From: Embleya sp040605455
Lineage (GTDB): Bacteria; Actinomycetota; Actinomycetes; Streptomycetales; Streptomycetaceae
Assembly (NCBI RefSeq): GCF_040605455.1
Contig: NZ_JBEXCV010000097.1
Span: 1-35,736, forward strand
DNA: 35,736 bases
Direction: 5' to 3'
The notes beneath the pieces are model-generated. The model was not told the origin of the DNA. It did not search any database and saw only the letters and a list, made by a program, of their open reading frames with translations. The stretch's first letter is position 1, and every line of letters starts with the position of its first letter. A program made the position numbers and the translations under genes. This document shows positions 1 to 8,217 of the stretch, one piece after another.

Positions 1-358
1 TCGCGGATGCGAGGATGCATGTATGGCGCAAATCCTGCCGAATGCCACTGGCAGCCAAGCGACTTAACGCCTCAACCTATGCCTAAATCCCCACTAAGGG
101 CTTGAAGACGGTGAATATGTCACGTGTTGGTCACCCGCGCACAGCCCCGGACTTCCCCGGGAGCGAGTAGCAACCCCACGCGGCGGGCGACCACGCTCCC
201 CGGGCAACGCCAAACCCGTTGCACGAGAGGGCACATCCACGCCGCCCTGGGCCGCCGAGTCGAAAAGCCGTGCGATTTTCCGTTATCCCCGTCCGTCCCA
301 TCCATCTCCTAGGTGTCGGCACTCACACCCGACACCTGCCGACGAAGGAGAGACACGC
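1..358. other. Upstream non-coding region of the metalloprotease gene
   Basis: No convincing gene is seen. Short open frames on both strands lack ribosome sites and recognisable products. The only structure I can support is the inverted repeat at 311-337 just ahead of the ribosome site of the next gene. Any gene to the left lies outside the window. Confidence 0.5.
311..337 (+). promoter_or_regulatory. Perfect inverted repeat in the leader of the metalloprotease gene
   Basis: Arms AGGTGTCGG (311-319) and CCGACACCT (329-337) are perfectly complementary with a 9-nt spacer. The repeat sits 8 nt before the AAGGAG ribosome site (345-350) of the gene starting at 359. It could be an operator or an RNA hairpin that affects translation; the sequence does not decide between these. 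Confidence 0.5.
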
Positions 359-2476
359 ATGGGACGCAGGAAAGCGACGCCGCACCGCCGCCGCGGTCGC
401 CGTGGTTGGCTGCTCGTCGCAGCCGCCGTGACAGCCGCCCTCGCCGCGGGCGCCGTCACCGTCGACGCCGCGCTGGACGGCGACCCGCCGGTCGTCGTCG
501 ACGCCGCGAGCGCACAGGAGACAGGCCCGGGGGAGATAGGCCCGGCGGCGGGGCCGCTGCACGACGAGGCACCCACACCCGTGGCTGCGGTGCCGAAGAG
601 CGACGTGGGCAAGGGCCTGGTTTACACCGGCCTGGTGCCGTCGGCCAAGGGCGACAAGTGCGTCGGCGTGTTCAAGGTCTCCGAGGCGGGGCTGTGTACG
701 CACGGCCCGGACGAGCCGCCGAAGGGCGTCGACATCCACCAGGACACCAAGCCCGCCGCGGCGCCGGCCGCCGTGCCGGCCGCGCCCACGGTGAGCCAGG
801 ACCCGCCGCCGTCCGCCGCCGACCTGCTGAAGGACGGTCTGCCGGTGTTCGACGTGCAGTCCGGCACCGCGCCGGCCTCCGACGTGCCGGCCGCAGGAAC
901 GCCCACTTCCCAGGCGACCGCCGCCGCGGGCACCGCGGTGGCCTGCGACGGAGACGGGAGCACCGGCAACCGAGTCCAGGTGCTGTACGTACACGCGCCC
1001 GGCAACGATCGTTTCGGCCAGTACCTGCCCTCGTTCAAGAAGTGGGCCGCCGACGCCGACGTCATCTACGACGCCAGCGCCCAGGAGACCGGCGGCACCC
1101 GCCACATCCGCTACGTCACCGAGTCCGACTGCTCGGCGGCGATACTGAACGTGGAACTGCCCACGTCCGAGCTGCAGCAGTTCGGCGCCACGACCAGCGC
1201 GCTGGCCAAGCAGGGGTTCAACCGCAAGGATCGCAAGTACATGATCTTCGCGGACGCCCAGGTCTACTGCGGCATCGGCACCTTCGCCGGCGACGAGCGC
1301 CCGGGCAAGGACAACATGAGCAACTTCGGCCCCTCGTACGGCCGGACCGACAGCGGCTGCTGGGGTGGTTCGACCGCCGCACACGAACTCGGCCACAACC
1401 TCGGCGCCGTCAACAACAGCGCGCCGAACACCAGCAAGTCCGGGCACTGCGTCGACGAGTGGGACGTCATGTGCTATTCGGACTCGCCGTACTACCCGAA
1501 GATGCAGATCAAGTGCCCCAACCGCGCCGGCGACGAGCGGCTGGACTGCAACCACGACGACTACTACAACACCAACCCGTCCGCGGGCAGCTACCTCACC
1601 ACCCACTGGAACGTGGCCAACAACCAGTTCTTGATCGCCGCCGGCGGCACCGGCCCCGACCCGACCCACAGCCCGACTCCCACCAAAACCTCGACCGGCA
1701 CCACGACCTCCACGCCGAGCCCCACCAAGACCTCGACAAACCCCACCTCCACCCCGAGCCCGACCCGGACCGGCGGCCCGACCTCGCCCGAGGTGGCGAT
1801 CGGCCAGCTCACCCAGAACTCTGTCGTGCTGAGTTGGCGCCAGGTCGCCGACGCGGCCGGCTACGACGTGGTGCTGGACGGCCGAACGCTCGGCACCGTC
1901 CGCTCCACCGTGGTCCGACTGGTCAACCTGCGGCCCGGCACCGCCTTCAAGGTCGCCATCGCCGTACGTGACCAGGCCGGCCACGTGGCCAAGCCCGGCC
2001 GCGAGGCATCCTTTCGCACCCTGAAGGCCGCCGGACCGGTCGGACCGACCAAGCCCGGCACCAAATACGTGATGGTCAACACCCTGACCGGCCAGGCCGC
2101 CGACATGTGGGGCGCCTCGACTTCCGACGGCGCCGTGCTGATCGGCTACCAGCGCCACGGCTACGCCAACCAGCAGTGGCTGTTCGAGGACCAAGGCGAC
2201 GGCAACCTGCGGGTCCGTTCGGTGCGGTCCGACAAGTGCCTGCAAATCGGCGGCTCGGCCGTGGCCGGCCAATACGTGATGCAGCAGCCGTGCAGCAACG
2301 CGGACACCCAGCAGTGGAAGATCACCGCGAGCGGCAGCGGCTACGCGCTCACGGCGAAGAACTCCTCCCTCGTCCTCGGCACCGGCAAGCGCTGGTACTA
2401 CGGCGGTCGGCTGCTCGAACTCCAGCAGTCGAACGGCCAGACCTACCAAAACTGGGCCATCCAGCCGGTCTCCTGA
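359..2476 (+). CDS. Secreted metzincin-type metalloprotease with FN3 and ricin-B domains
   Basis: Predicted extracellular zinc protease of 705 residues. The N-terminus has a run of Arg/Lys then a hydrophobic stretch (about residues 16-38), a typical signal peptide. The catalytic core holds H342-E-L-G-H346 with a further His at 363 (SGHC) and a Met-turn-like VMCY at 370-373, a pattern of metzincin-like proteases with an enlarged loop before the third ligand. A Thr/Pro-rich linker (about 438-475) leads to a fibronectin III domain (about 476-560) and a C-terminal beta-trefoil (about 570-705) with three QxW motifs (QQW, QQW, QNW), the ricin-B carbohydrate-binding signature. Start ATG 359 follows AAGGAG by 8 nt. 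The family and fold are inferred from motifs. The substrate is unknown; the lectin domain suggests binding to polysaccharide or glycoprotein. Confidence 0.85.
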   Translation: MGRRKATPHRRRGRRGWLLVAAAVTAALAAGAVTVDAALDGDPPVVVDAASAQETGPGEIGPAAGPLHDEAPTPVAAVPKSDVGKGLVYTGLVPSAKGDKCVGVFKVSEAGLCTHGPDEPPKGVDIHQDTKPAAAPAAVPAAPTVSQDPPPSAADLLKDGLPVFDVQSGTAPASDVPAAGTPTSQATAAAGTAVACDGDGSTGNRVQVLYVHAPGNDRFGQYLPSFKKWAADADVIYDASAQETGGTRHIRYVTESDCSAAILNVELPTSELQQFGATTSALAKQGFNRKDRKYMIFADAQVYCGIGTFAGDERPGKDNMSNFGPSYGRTDSGCWGGSTAAHELGHNLGAVNNSAPNTSKSGHCVDEWDVMCYSDSPYYPKMQIKCPNRAGDERLDCNHDDYYNTNPSAGSYLTTHWNVANNQFLIAAGGTGPDPTHSPTPTKTSTGTTTSTPSPTKTSTNPTSTPSPTRTGGPTSPEVAIGQLTQNSVVLSWRQVADAAGYDVVLDGRTLGTVRSTVVRLVNLRPGTAFKVAIAVRDQAGHVAKPGREASFRTLKAAGPVGPTKPGTKYVMVNTLTGQAADMWGASTSDGAVLIGYQRHGYANQQWLFEDQGDGNLRVRSVRSDKCLQIGGSAVAGQYVMQQPCSNADTQQWKITASGSGYALTAKNSSLVLGTGKRWYYGGRLLELQQSNGQTYQNWAIQPVS

Positions 2477-2490
2477 GGCCGCCCCAAGCA

Positions 2491-2529
2491 GGCGGTGGGA
2501 CGGGAATCACCCCCGCCCGTCCCGCCGCC
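2491..2529 (+). terminator. Intercistronic hairpin between protease gene and downstream gene
   Basis: Left arm 2491-2504 and right arm 2516-2529 pair over 14 positions (one G-T wobble) with an 11-nt loop. There is no T-run after it, and the ribosome site of the next gene starts at 2534. It may be a partial terminator or a 3' stabiliser that lowers expression of the second gene relative to the protease. Confidence 0.55.
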
Positions 2530-2548
2530 GTCCAAGGAGTCACCACAG

Positions 2549-3163
2549 ATGCGCATCCGTACTTTCGCCGCCGCCGCATCGCTCGCCGCCGCCACCCTCC
2601 TGAGCGGCACCGGCCAGGCCGGCGCCCACGGCGACACCATCGTCTTCACGATCACCGAGCTGGGCGACGGGCATACCCGAGCGGTCGCCACCTGGGCGAA
2701 CGACCACGACCCGGTCACCGACAAGGTGGCCGGCACGCTCAGCGCGCTGGCCGACGACGGCCGGACGATCGGCCCGTGGAAGCTGGAGCCGGTGGGCGAC
2801 ACCCCCGGCACCTTCACGACCCGCCTGGCCCTGCCGCCCGGCCACTGGGCCGTCACCGTGGAGTCCGGCTTCCCCGCCCTCGGCCGCGGCCAAGCGGACC
2901 TCACCGTCACGGCGGTGCCGGGCACGGAGCCCAGCCGAAGCGCCGCGGTCGAACCGGTCACCCCCTCCACGGCACCGTCCACGGCAACGTCCATCCAGGA
3001 GCCCGCCTCCTCGGCCCCGCCGGCGCGCGCTCCGATCGCCGCCCCGAGCTCCTCGTCGGCCGATTCGGGACCCAGTCGGCTCATCGCCGGTACGGCGATC
3101 GTCGCCATCGTGATGGTCGCCGCCGAGCTGCTGCGTCGTCGTCGCCGCCGCGCGGCTCGCTGA
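2549..3163 (+). CDS. Secreted, C-terminally anchored beta-sandwich-like protein
   Basis: Protein of 204 residues of unknown function. The start ATG 2549 is preceded by AAGGAG (2534-2539); an in-frame upstream start at 2495 lies inside the hairpin and is unlikely. Residues 1-26 form a signal peptide ending GAGA, so the mature protein would begin with His-Gly-Asp, as in CopC/YtkA-like extracytoplasmic domains. A single compact domain (about 27-125) is followed by a Ser/Pro/Ala-rich spacer, a hydrophobic helix (about 178-195) and an Arg-rich tail that would sit in the cytoplasm. It is therefore probably displayed on the cell surface. It lies 72 nt after the metalloprotease gene on the same strand and may be co-transcribed. 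A copper or ligand role is only a guess from the fold-like N-terminus. Confidence 0.7.
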   Translation: MRIRTFAAAASLAAATLLSGTGQAGAHGDTIVFTITELGDGHTRAVATWANDHDPVTDKVAGTLSALADDGRTIGPWKLEPVGDTPGTFTTRLALPPGHWAVTVESGFPALGRGQADLTVTAVPGTEPSRSAAVEPVTPSTAPSTATSIQEPASSAPPARAPIAAPSSSSADSGPSRLIAGTAIVAIVMVAAELLRRRRRRAAR

Positions 3164-3412
3164 CCCGAGCCGCCCCGTCCGGCCGCCCGTCCGCCCTGGC
3201 CGGGGGTGGAGGGGGTGGGTCCAGTCGCTCTTGGTGTTCGCGCCACGGGATCGAGGCACCTGTGCGGGCTGTGTGCGGAAGGCAGCATGCCGCGCTCGGT
3301 GGAGGCGGGCGGCGTGCCCGTCGACCCGCGCCGGCCCGCCGTGCTGAACGCCGTCGCGGCGGCGACAGGTCACGGGGCGGACCTCGACCGGGGCGTCGGC
3401 ATCGCTCGGTGT

Positions 3413-4216
3413 TCAGCCGGCGAGCGGAAGGTCGGCCCAGTAGGTGACTCCGTGCGCCAGGCTGTGGGTGCCGTGCGCGCTTGCCAGCAGCGCGACGATC
3501 TCGCCGCCGCGGCCGTGTTCTTCCGGTGTGCAGCTCGCCGTCCAGGTGCCCTCGTCGGCCGCGGGGCCGCCGTCGTGGACCTCGATGTGCAGGGTGCCGT
3601 TGTCTCCGGCGCGCCGCAGGTGGAGGGCGACGGGGGGCAGGGCGTGTTCGACGGCGTTGGTGACGAGTTCGGAGACGACGAGCAGTGCCCGGTCGGTGGT
3701 CTCGTCGTCGATGCCCCACGCGTCGAGGGCGGCGTTGGTGATGCGGCGGGCGGTTCCGACGGACTCGGGACAGTGGGGGAGGATCCAGACGCGGGGCGGC
3801 TCGCCGACTCGCGTGCGAGTGGCGGACCGTGGGGAGACCGGGCGGTTCGGGTAGCCGATTGGAACCGTGCCGGCGGCCCGGTGGTTCGAGGTCGCCGCCA
3901 CCGCGTGGTCGCCCGCGTCGAGCAGGATGTTCATCGCCGGGTGGAGGGCTTTCTCGGCGCGCGCGAAGCGGATGACGTCGTCCGCGCCGGCATGTTCGTA
4001 CGTCCGGGCGATCACCGCGCGCAGGGCCGGGTCGCCGAACGTCTCGCTGTTGCCCGGGGTCGGGCTCTCGTGGGCGTGGCGGTCGGTGTCGTCGGCCGGC
4101 TCGGGCGGTTCGCCGCGTGTCGTGGTCCGGGCATCGGGAGCAGTCAGGTGGTTGCGGGCGGTGAACTCCCGGCGGGAGAAGTACGTTTCCGGGCGGAAGT
4201 GGGGCAGCCGGGTCAT
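3413..4216 (-). CDS. HATPase-domain protein (anti-sigma-factor-kinase type)
   Basis: 267 residues. The C-terminal half (about 145-267) is a GHKL/HATPase_c domain of the RsbW/SpoIIAB-like class abundant in streptomycetes. The N box reads SELVTNAVEHA, the G1 box VHDGGP, and a degraded G2 (HGRGGEIVALL) follows. Such proteins usually phosphorylate anti-anti-sigma factors or bind sigma factors, but many are orphans of unknown partner. The N-terminal about 120 residues are polar and unrecognised. Start ATG 4216 overlaps the stop of the upstream regulator by 4 nt (ATGA), which implies translational coupling and a shared function with that regulator. Confidence 0.8.
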   Translation of the reverse strand: MTRLPHFRPETYFSRREFTARNHLTAPDARTTTRGEPPEPADDTDRHAHESPTPGNSETFGDPALRAVIARTYEHAGADDVIRFARAEKALHPAMNILLDAGDHAVAATSNHRAAGTVPIGYPNRPVSPRSATRTRVGEPPRVWILPHCPESVGTARRITNAALDAWGIDDETTDRALLVVSELVTNAVEHALPPVALHLRRAGDNGTLHIEVHDGGPAADEGTWTASCTPEEHGRGGEIVALLASAHGTHSLAHGVTYWADLPLAG

Positions 4217-4866
4217 CGTGGTCGGTCCTTCGCGCTCGGTGCTCTGAGTTCGGCCAGCAGGCCGTAGACGGTGGATCGGGACACGCGCAGGGCCGCAGCG
4301 ACGACCGGGGCGGCCCGGCGCACCGCGAACACTCGGGCCTCGTCGAGGCGCCCGAGGACGGCCAGGCGGTCCTGGCGGGTCATGCGTTCGACGGGGCGCC
4401 CGGTTTCGCGAACATAGCCGCCGATCACGTGCTGGATCCGCTCGGACCAGTCCTGCTCGAACAACGGCTCGGGGCGCTGTACGGTCGGCGCACCGAAGGC
4501 GGACAGGACGGCGGCGGCCTGTTCCAGCGGCGTGCGGTCGAGGTTGATGCACAGCACCGCGGACGCCCGGTCCTGCTCGTCCCGCAGGACCGCGCTGACC
4601 GAGGACAGTCGGCGGCCGTCCGCGAGGAGCTTCTCGTACGGTCCGTACACGTCCCGCGCCGACGGGTCGAGTTCGTCCAGTTCGCCGAGCAGTGAGGGAT
4701 CTCCGGGGCCGCGCGGGGTCATGGGGTTCCAGATCCCCAGGACCCGGTCGGTCTCGGGATCGTGCAGGACGACCTCGGCGTATGGGCCGAGCAAGAGCGC
4801 GACGGCCCGGCACACCGGGGCCCACATCCGTACTCGAGGGTCGCGACCCTCGTCCACTGCGTTCAT
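4213..4866 (-). CDS. YheO/DauR-like PAS-HTH transcriptional regulator
   Basis: 217 residues. The N-terminal YheO-like PAS domain (about 10-125, including EVVLHDPETDRVLGIWN and VLCINLD) is followed by a C-terminal HTH_22-type helix-turn-helix (about 165-212) with AALRVSRSTVYGLLAEL as the recognition segment. Family members are cytoplasmic DNA-binding regulators that sense small ligands through the PAS domain; DauR controls D-arginine use. The ligand here is unknown. The start ATG 4866 was chosen because the PAS domain begins soon after it and a repeat that may be its operator (4879-4906) lies directly upstream. It is the first gene of a two-gene minus-strand unit with the HATPase protein. Confidence 0.82.
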   Translation of the reverse strand: MNAVDEGRDPRVRMWAPVCRAVALLLGPYAEVVLHDPETDRVLGIWNPMTPRGPGDPSLLGELDELDPSARDVYGPYEKLLADGRRLSSVSAVLRDEQDRASAVLCINLDRTPLEQAAAVLSAFGAPTVQRPEPLFEQDWSERIQHVIGGYVRETGRPVERMTRQDRLAVLGRLDEARVFAVRRAAPVVAAALRVSRSTVYGLLAELRAPSAKDRPR

Positions 4867-4878
4867 GTATGGACTATA

Positions 4879-4906
4879 CGTCCAGATCAGACAATCCGTC
4901 CAGATC
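4879..4906. repeat. Direct repeat upstream of YheO-type regulator gene
   Basis: CGTCCAGATC occurs at 4879-4888 and again at 4897-4906, an 18-bp period. It lies 13 nt upstream of the regulator start on the minus strand. Spaced direct repeats at this place could be the regulator's own binding site. Confidence 0.45.
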
Positions 4907-5378
4907 GGAAGAGGTGCGGGCGGGCAGCGCTCGGCAATCCGCACCGGGTTCCGCGCCGGACATCTGCAATGCGGCACGGCGCCGAGATCGAACGTCCGCT
5001 GGACCCGAGGAATCGGACCTGCCCGACCGGCGCCGCCGCAGCGACGCCGCGGTACAAGCGGCCGAGACCTTGGATTGACTTCACGGCGTCTGAACACGAA
5101 GCCTGCGCCTCGATCCACTACGCGATCAACGGCACCATCGGCTCCACCTTCATCAGCGGCGCCCGCTCTTTCCCTTCGCCGCCCGCCCGCGACACGACAG
5201 GGACGGCTCCGACCGCACGCGTGGCGGAAGCCGTCCCTACGTCGTCCCGGTCCGTCGTGTGTCGGGGCAGTGGAGCGCGGTGACGCGTCCGGCCGACGCT
5301 TCGCGCGCGCCGCGTCGACAACCCCCGTGCGAGCGTGCGGGGTTGGGGGTGAGCAGCGCCAGGGCGCCGCTTGCCGCC
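4907..5378. other. Intergenic region between divergent regulators, with hairpins
   Basis: No gene is supported. Two strong imperfect stem-loops are visible. One is at 5200-5237 (arms GGGACGGC and GCCGTCCC, with extra pairing inside). The other is at 5319-5345 (arms CAACCCC and GGGGTTG). Neither ends a gene on either strand, so they may be leader structures, a small RNA or remnants. Confidence 0.4.
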
Positions 5379-5399
5379 ATATATCGGTGAGCGATATAT
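5379..5399. promoter_or_regulatory. Perfect palindromic operator before padR-type gene
   Basis: ATATATCG (5379-5386), spacer GTGAG, CGATATAT (5392-5399). The arms are perfectly complementary, AT-rich in a GC-rich setting, and end 7 nt before the ATG of the PadR gene. PadR regulators commonly repress their own operon through AT-rich palindromes, so autoregulation is the likely role. Confidence 0.75.
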
Positions 5400-5406
5400 T
5401 GCAGTC

Positions 5407-5745
5407 ATGAAGCCATTGAGAGAGCAGAGCTATCTCATCCTGCTCGCACTGGCCCCCGAGCCGCTGTACGGCTACGGGATCATCACCGCCGTCCGTGAAC
5501 TCTCCGACGAGAGGGTCAGGTTGGGCGCAGGCACCCTGTACGGCGCGCTGGACCGGCTCACCAATGACGGCCTGCTCGTGCTCGACCACGAGGAGGTCGT
5601 CGACGGCCGATTCCGCCGCTACTACAAGCTGACCGGCGAAGGCCGCGAAGCCCTCACCGCAGAAACCCAACGATTGGCACAGCTCGCCCAGCGGGCCGCA
5701 CGCCGCCTCGGCACCCCTCCCTTCGCATTCAACCCGGCGGGATGA
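5407..5745 (+). CDS. PadR family transcriptional regulator
   Basis: 112 residues, matching the short PadR-s2 class. The N-terminal winged helix is recognisable from LREQSYLILLALAPEPLYGYGI through LGAGTLYGALDRLTNDGLL to the wing (GRFRRYYKLTGEGREAL), followed by a short helix used for dimerisation. The start ATG 5407 matches the usual family N-terminus. It has no evident Shine-Dalgarno sequence, and the operator palindrome ends 7 nt before it, so the mRNA may be leaderless. The stop overlaps the start of the next gene (ATG 5742), typical of PadR genes co-translated with the membrane protein they control. Confidence 0.9.
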   Translation: MKPLREQSYLILLALAPEPLYGYGIITAVRELSDERVRLGAGTLYGALDRLTNDGLLVLDHEEVVDGRFRRYYKLTGEGREALTAETQRLAQLAQRAARRLGTPPFAFNPAG

Positions 5746-6293
5746 TGAACGATTCGTACGAGAGCCGCAGCCGCGCGCTTCTGCGCGCCTACCCACCCCG
5801 CTACCGGATCGTCCGGGAGGCCGAACTCCTCGGCACCCTGCTCGACGCCGCCCCACTCGGCGCGACGCGCCCGTCGATACGCGACGCATGGGACGTCATC
5901 CGCGGCGGTCTGACGACCCGGCTGCGTGATCGGCCGCCGCTGCACCGCCGGCTCGCCTACCGCCTGTTCGGCGTGCCCGTCCCGCACCGATACCGCATGT
6001 GGGTCCGCGACGACGCTCTCGGCCGCTTCTTCTTCGTCCGCAACAACCTCGGCAGCCATCTGATCACGAGCGGCGTCTTCCTGCCCGGGATGATCGTGTA
6101 CGGACCCCACTTCACCCCTCTTCCGCCGTCCGCTCCCATGCGGTGGGCCTTTCTCACCGTATTCGTACTGGCAATCTTCAACCCCCTGTACGCCAAGTCC
6201 GTCCGCACCCGGACGCTGCACAAACACGGCTTCGCCGCCGACGGAACCGACCCGACGTCGAGCCCACGGCCCGGCCACCCGGTCCAGCCATGA
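5742..6293 (+). CDS. PadR-linked membrane-associated protein
   Basis: 183 residues. The N-terminal 75 residues (RALLRAYPPRYRIVREAEL then TLLDAAPLG) resemble the amphipathic permease-prefix-like domain found next to PadR regulators in streptomycetes. One hydrophobic segment at about 137-150 (WAFLTVFVLAIFNPLYA) and a weaker one around 107-117 suggest membrane association. The gene overlaps the PadR stop by 4 nt, so the two proteins are made together and it is the likely regulated target. No catalytic motif is seen. Confidence 0.7.
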   Translation: MMNDSYESRSRALLRAYPPRYRIVREAELLGTLLDAAPLGATRPSIRDAWDVIRGGLTTRLRDRPPLHRRLAYRLFGVPVPHRYRMWVRDDALGRFFFVRNNLGSHLITSGVFLPGMIVYGPHFTPLPPSAPMRWAFLTVFVLAIFNPLYAKSVRTRTLHKHGFAADGTDPTSSPRPGHPVQP

Positions 6294-6360
6294 CCTTCAC
6301 CCACGCGCCGGCGCGAGCATCGGAACAGCCGGTGCCGTAGCCGTCCCTTCTTGAACGTCG

Positions 6361-6396
6361 GAAGTCCTGTGCCCGCCATGACGGGTACAGGACTTC
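6361..6396. terminator. Strong stem-loop, likely bidirectional terminator
   Basis: Arms at 6361-6375 and 6382-6396 are 15 bp long with one mismatch and a 6-nt loop. It lies 67 nt after the PadR partner gene and just before the IS remnant. Terminator function is plausible although no T-run follows. It could also be a relic of an insertion-element end. Confidence 0.55.
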
Positions 6397-6462
6397 CTGG
6401 GCTTGATTCGCTTTGGCGGACACCTTGGGTGAGGACTACGCGCCCTCGAAAGGATGTCCATC

Positions 6463-6651
6463 ATGGAGAGCCTGGGGACGAAGAAGCCGCGCCCTCGCAG
6501 TTCGTTCACGTCGGAGTTCGAGGCCGAGTTCGTCGAACTGTGCCTGCGCGGCGACCGTTTGGTCGGTCAGGTCGCGAAGGATTTCGACCTGGCGGAGACC
6601 GCGGTGCGCGACTGAGCGATGCGGGCCGAGATCGACGCGGGGGAGCGCGAT
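6463..6651 (+). pseudogene. IS3-family transposase OrfA remnant
   Basis: The frame from ATG 6463 gives 50 residues of a typical OrfA helix-turn-helix N-terminus (SFTSEFEAEFVELC, then VGQVAKDFDLAETAVRD). An in-frame TGA at 6613 sits where this subgroup normally has Trp. The same frame continues as AMRAEIDAGERD, still matching the family, until about 6651, where similarity stops. The gene is therefore broken by a nonsense change and a downstream deletion, and no OrfB is present. It marks an old insertion and cannot transpose. Confidence 0.8.
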
Positions 6652-6974
6652 AAACACACAGTGGGACGGCCTTCCGGTCGCCGATCCCGGCAGCTGTTTT
6701 TGCGCGTGGGCGGTCGATGGGCGGCCGGTGGCCGGGCGCGATGCCACGCTCGCAGCCGTGGCCGGCCTCTCGCGTGTCCCGGGGGCGTGTGGTCCGGAAA
6801 ACGCGGGCTCCGGCCCGGATGCGCCGGATGGCTTGACGCGCCCGGCACAGTCACTGACTGTGTGTCATTCGTGAACTGTCCCACGACCTTGCCCCGACGC
6901 ACCCGCGTGGCCTTGTTGTCGGTCGGCGGGTCGGCTGCTTCGCGGCCGAAGGGCGGTCAGAGCATCGGAGTTGC
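6652..6974. other. Non-coding stretch after IS remnant
   Basis: No gene recognised. The sequence probably derives from the deletion that removed the rest of the IS3 element plus the promoter of the membrane protease gene. The last bases (GGAG at 6967-6970) form that gene's ribosome site. Confidence 0.4.
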
Positions 6975-7724
6975 ATGACCCTGTCGTTCTCGCGGTTCGT
7001 GTGGGAGCACGCCCTCGCGACGCAGCCGCATCCGTCTCCGGGGCTTGTTCTCGTCGCCGGGGGTGTGGCCTTGACCTGTGTGGTGCATCGGTTGGCATGG
7101 TCCACCTTGCGGTGCTACTCGGTGATGGCACACGAGGCGGGCCACGTCCTCGCCGCGCTCCTGTGCGGACATCGCGTCGTCGCTGTCCGCTTGGAGGTCG
7201 ACAACTCGGGAACCACGTCTCATCGAGGCAAGGGCCGCATTCGCCGACTCCTGATCTCGGCGGCCGGCTATCCGGCACCCTCGTTGGCGGGAATCGGTGG
7301 TGCGGCTCTTCTGCGCGCGGGGCACGTCACGGCGTCGCTGTGGGGCGTGACCGCTCTGATGCTCCTGCTGTTGACGACGATTCGTAACGTGTTCGGCGTG
7401 GTGATCATCCTCCTCGCGTCCGGTGTCCTGGCTGCGGTGTCGTGGCAGGGCCGGGTGGAAGTACAGGCTTTCGCCGCGTACGTCGTCGTCTGGTTCCTGC
7501 TGATTGCCGCGGTACGGCACGTTGTCGAGCTGCTACGACGCCACCTGAGGGGCAACTCCTCGTCCGACGCGGCGAACCTGGCAACCTCCACCGGAATACC
7601 GTGGCCAGTGTGGGTGGCGGCCTTCGGCCTGGTTTCGATCGCCATGGCCTGGCTGGGCGCCACCTGGCTGCTCGATGGCGGGGACGTGTTCACGACCTGG
7701 GCTCCGCTGCTGCCGCCCCGCTAG
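6975..7724 (+). CDS. M50-like membrane metalloprotease
   Basis: 249 residues, polytopic, with about six hydrophobic segments (around 25-40, 95-115, 118-135, 137-152, 160-178, 212-235). The segment MAHEAGHVLAALL (about 51-63) carries the HExxH zinc motif inside a membrane helix, as in M50 B-type proteases. GHRVVAVRLEVDNSGTT afterwards matches the beta-hairpin typical of the group. Members often cleave membrane anti-sigma factors or act as small uncharacterised peptidases. No PDZ domain is present. A second-ligand Asp in the NxxPxxD style is not evident, so activity is uncertain. ATG 6975 follows GGAG with a short 4-nt spacing. Flanked by an IS remnant and by a gene fragment, it stands alone. 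Confidence 0.75.
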   Translation: MTLSFSRFVWEHALATQPHPSPGLVLVAGGVALTCVVHRLAWSTLRCYSVMAHEAGHVLAALLCGHRVVAVRLEVDNSGTTSHRGKGRIRRLLISAAGYPAPSLAGIGGAALLRAGHVTASLWGVTALMLLLLTTIRNVFGVVIILLASGVLAAVSWQGRVEVQAFAAYVVVWFLLIAAVRHVVELLRRHLRGNSSSDAANLATSTGIPWPVWVAAFGLVSIAMAWLGATWLLDGGDVFTTWAPLLPPR

Positions 7725-8217
7725 GTAGCCACAGATGCGCGACCTCGATTCTCGGTTGGGGGCTGCAAGAGATGTGCGCATGGCCGTCTCCGCCGTCGCC
7801 GCGAACAAGCCGAACAGGACGCGCCCGGGGTCGGTGGGATCGTGGGCAGCGGCCCGGCGAGCATTTCGAGCACCTGGCCGTGCGCGGTCAAGTGGTTTGC
7901 CAAGGCTGACAGTTCTGCCGCGTCCGGCCGGTCGCCGCCGCCGGGCCCAGCGTTCGCGCCACGGTCGGGGTTCCTGCCGGTGTTCCTGCCGGTGTTCAGG
8001 AGTGGGCGGCAGCCGGCGAGGATTGGCCGATGGGGTAGCCGTTGACGGCGGCGGGTTTGGGTGCGGCGAGGTGTCCGTGGACGGCGAAGTAGACGCGGTT
8101 TATGACGAGTCCGTCTTCGAAGGCGGTGTCGTCGGTGCGATCCGGCCGTGCGGGCCCGTCGTTGGTCGCCGACCCATTGTCAGAGCGGGTAGGACGTCCC
8201 GGTCCTCGACCTTCGGG
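7725..8217. other. Degraded region without a clear gene
   Basis: Both strands contain open frames but none has a start, ribosome site and recognisable product together. A minus-strand frame around 7780-7920 reads protein-like (ALANHLTAHGQVLEML) and may be a relic. A 12-bp tandem duplication, TTCCTGCCGGTG twice, lies at 7971-7994. The position between a complete gene and a truncated TetR gene suggests decay. Confidence 0.4.

Noticed and set aside
323..2449. Long minus-strand open frame opposite the metalloprotease gene
   Set aside because: It has no domains and a Gly/Arg/Val-rich composition typical of antisense frames in GC-rich DNA; the plus-strand gene has clear motifs.
7780..7920. Minus-strand protein-like frame with ALANHLTAHGQVLEML
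   Set aside because: It has no start or ribosome site and I recognise no family; recorded only as possible relic.
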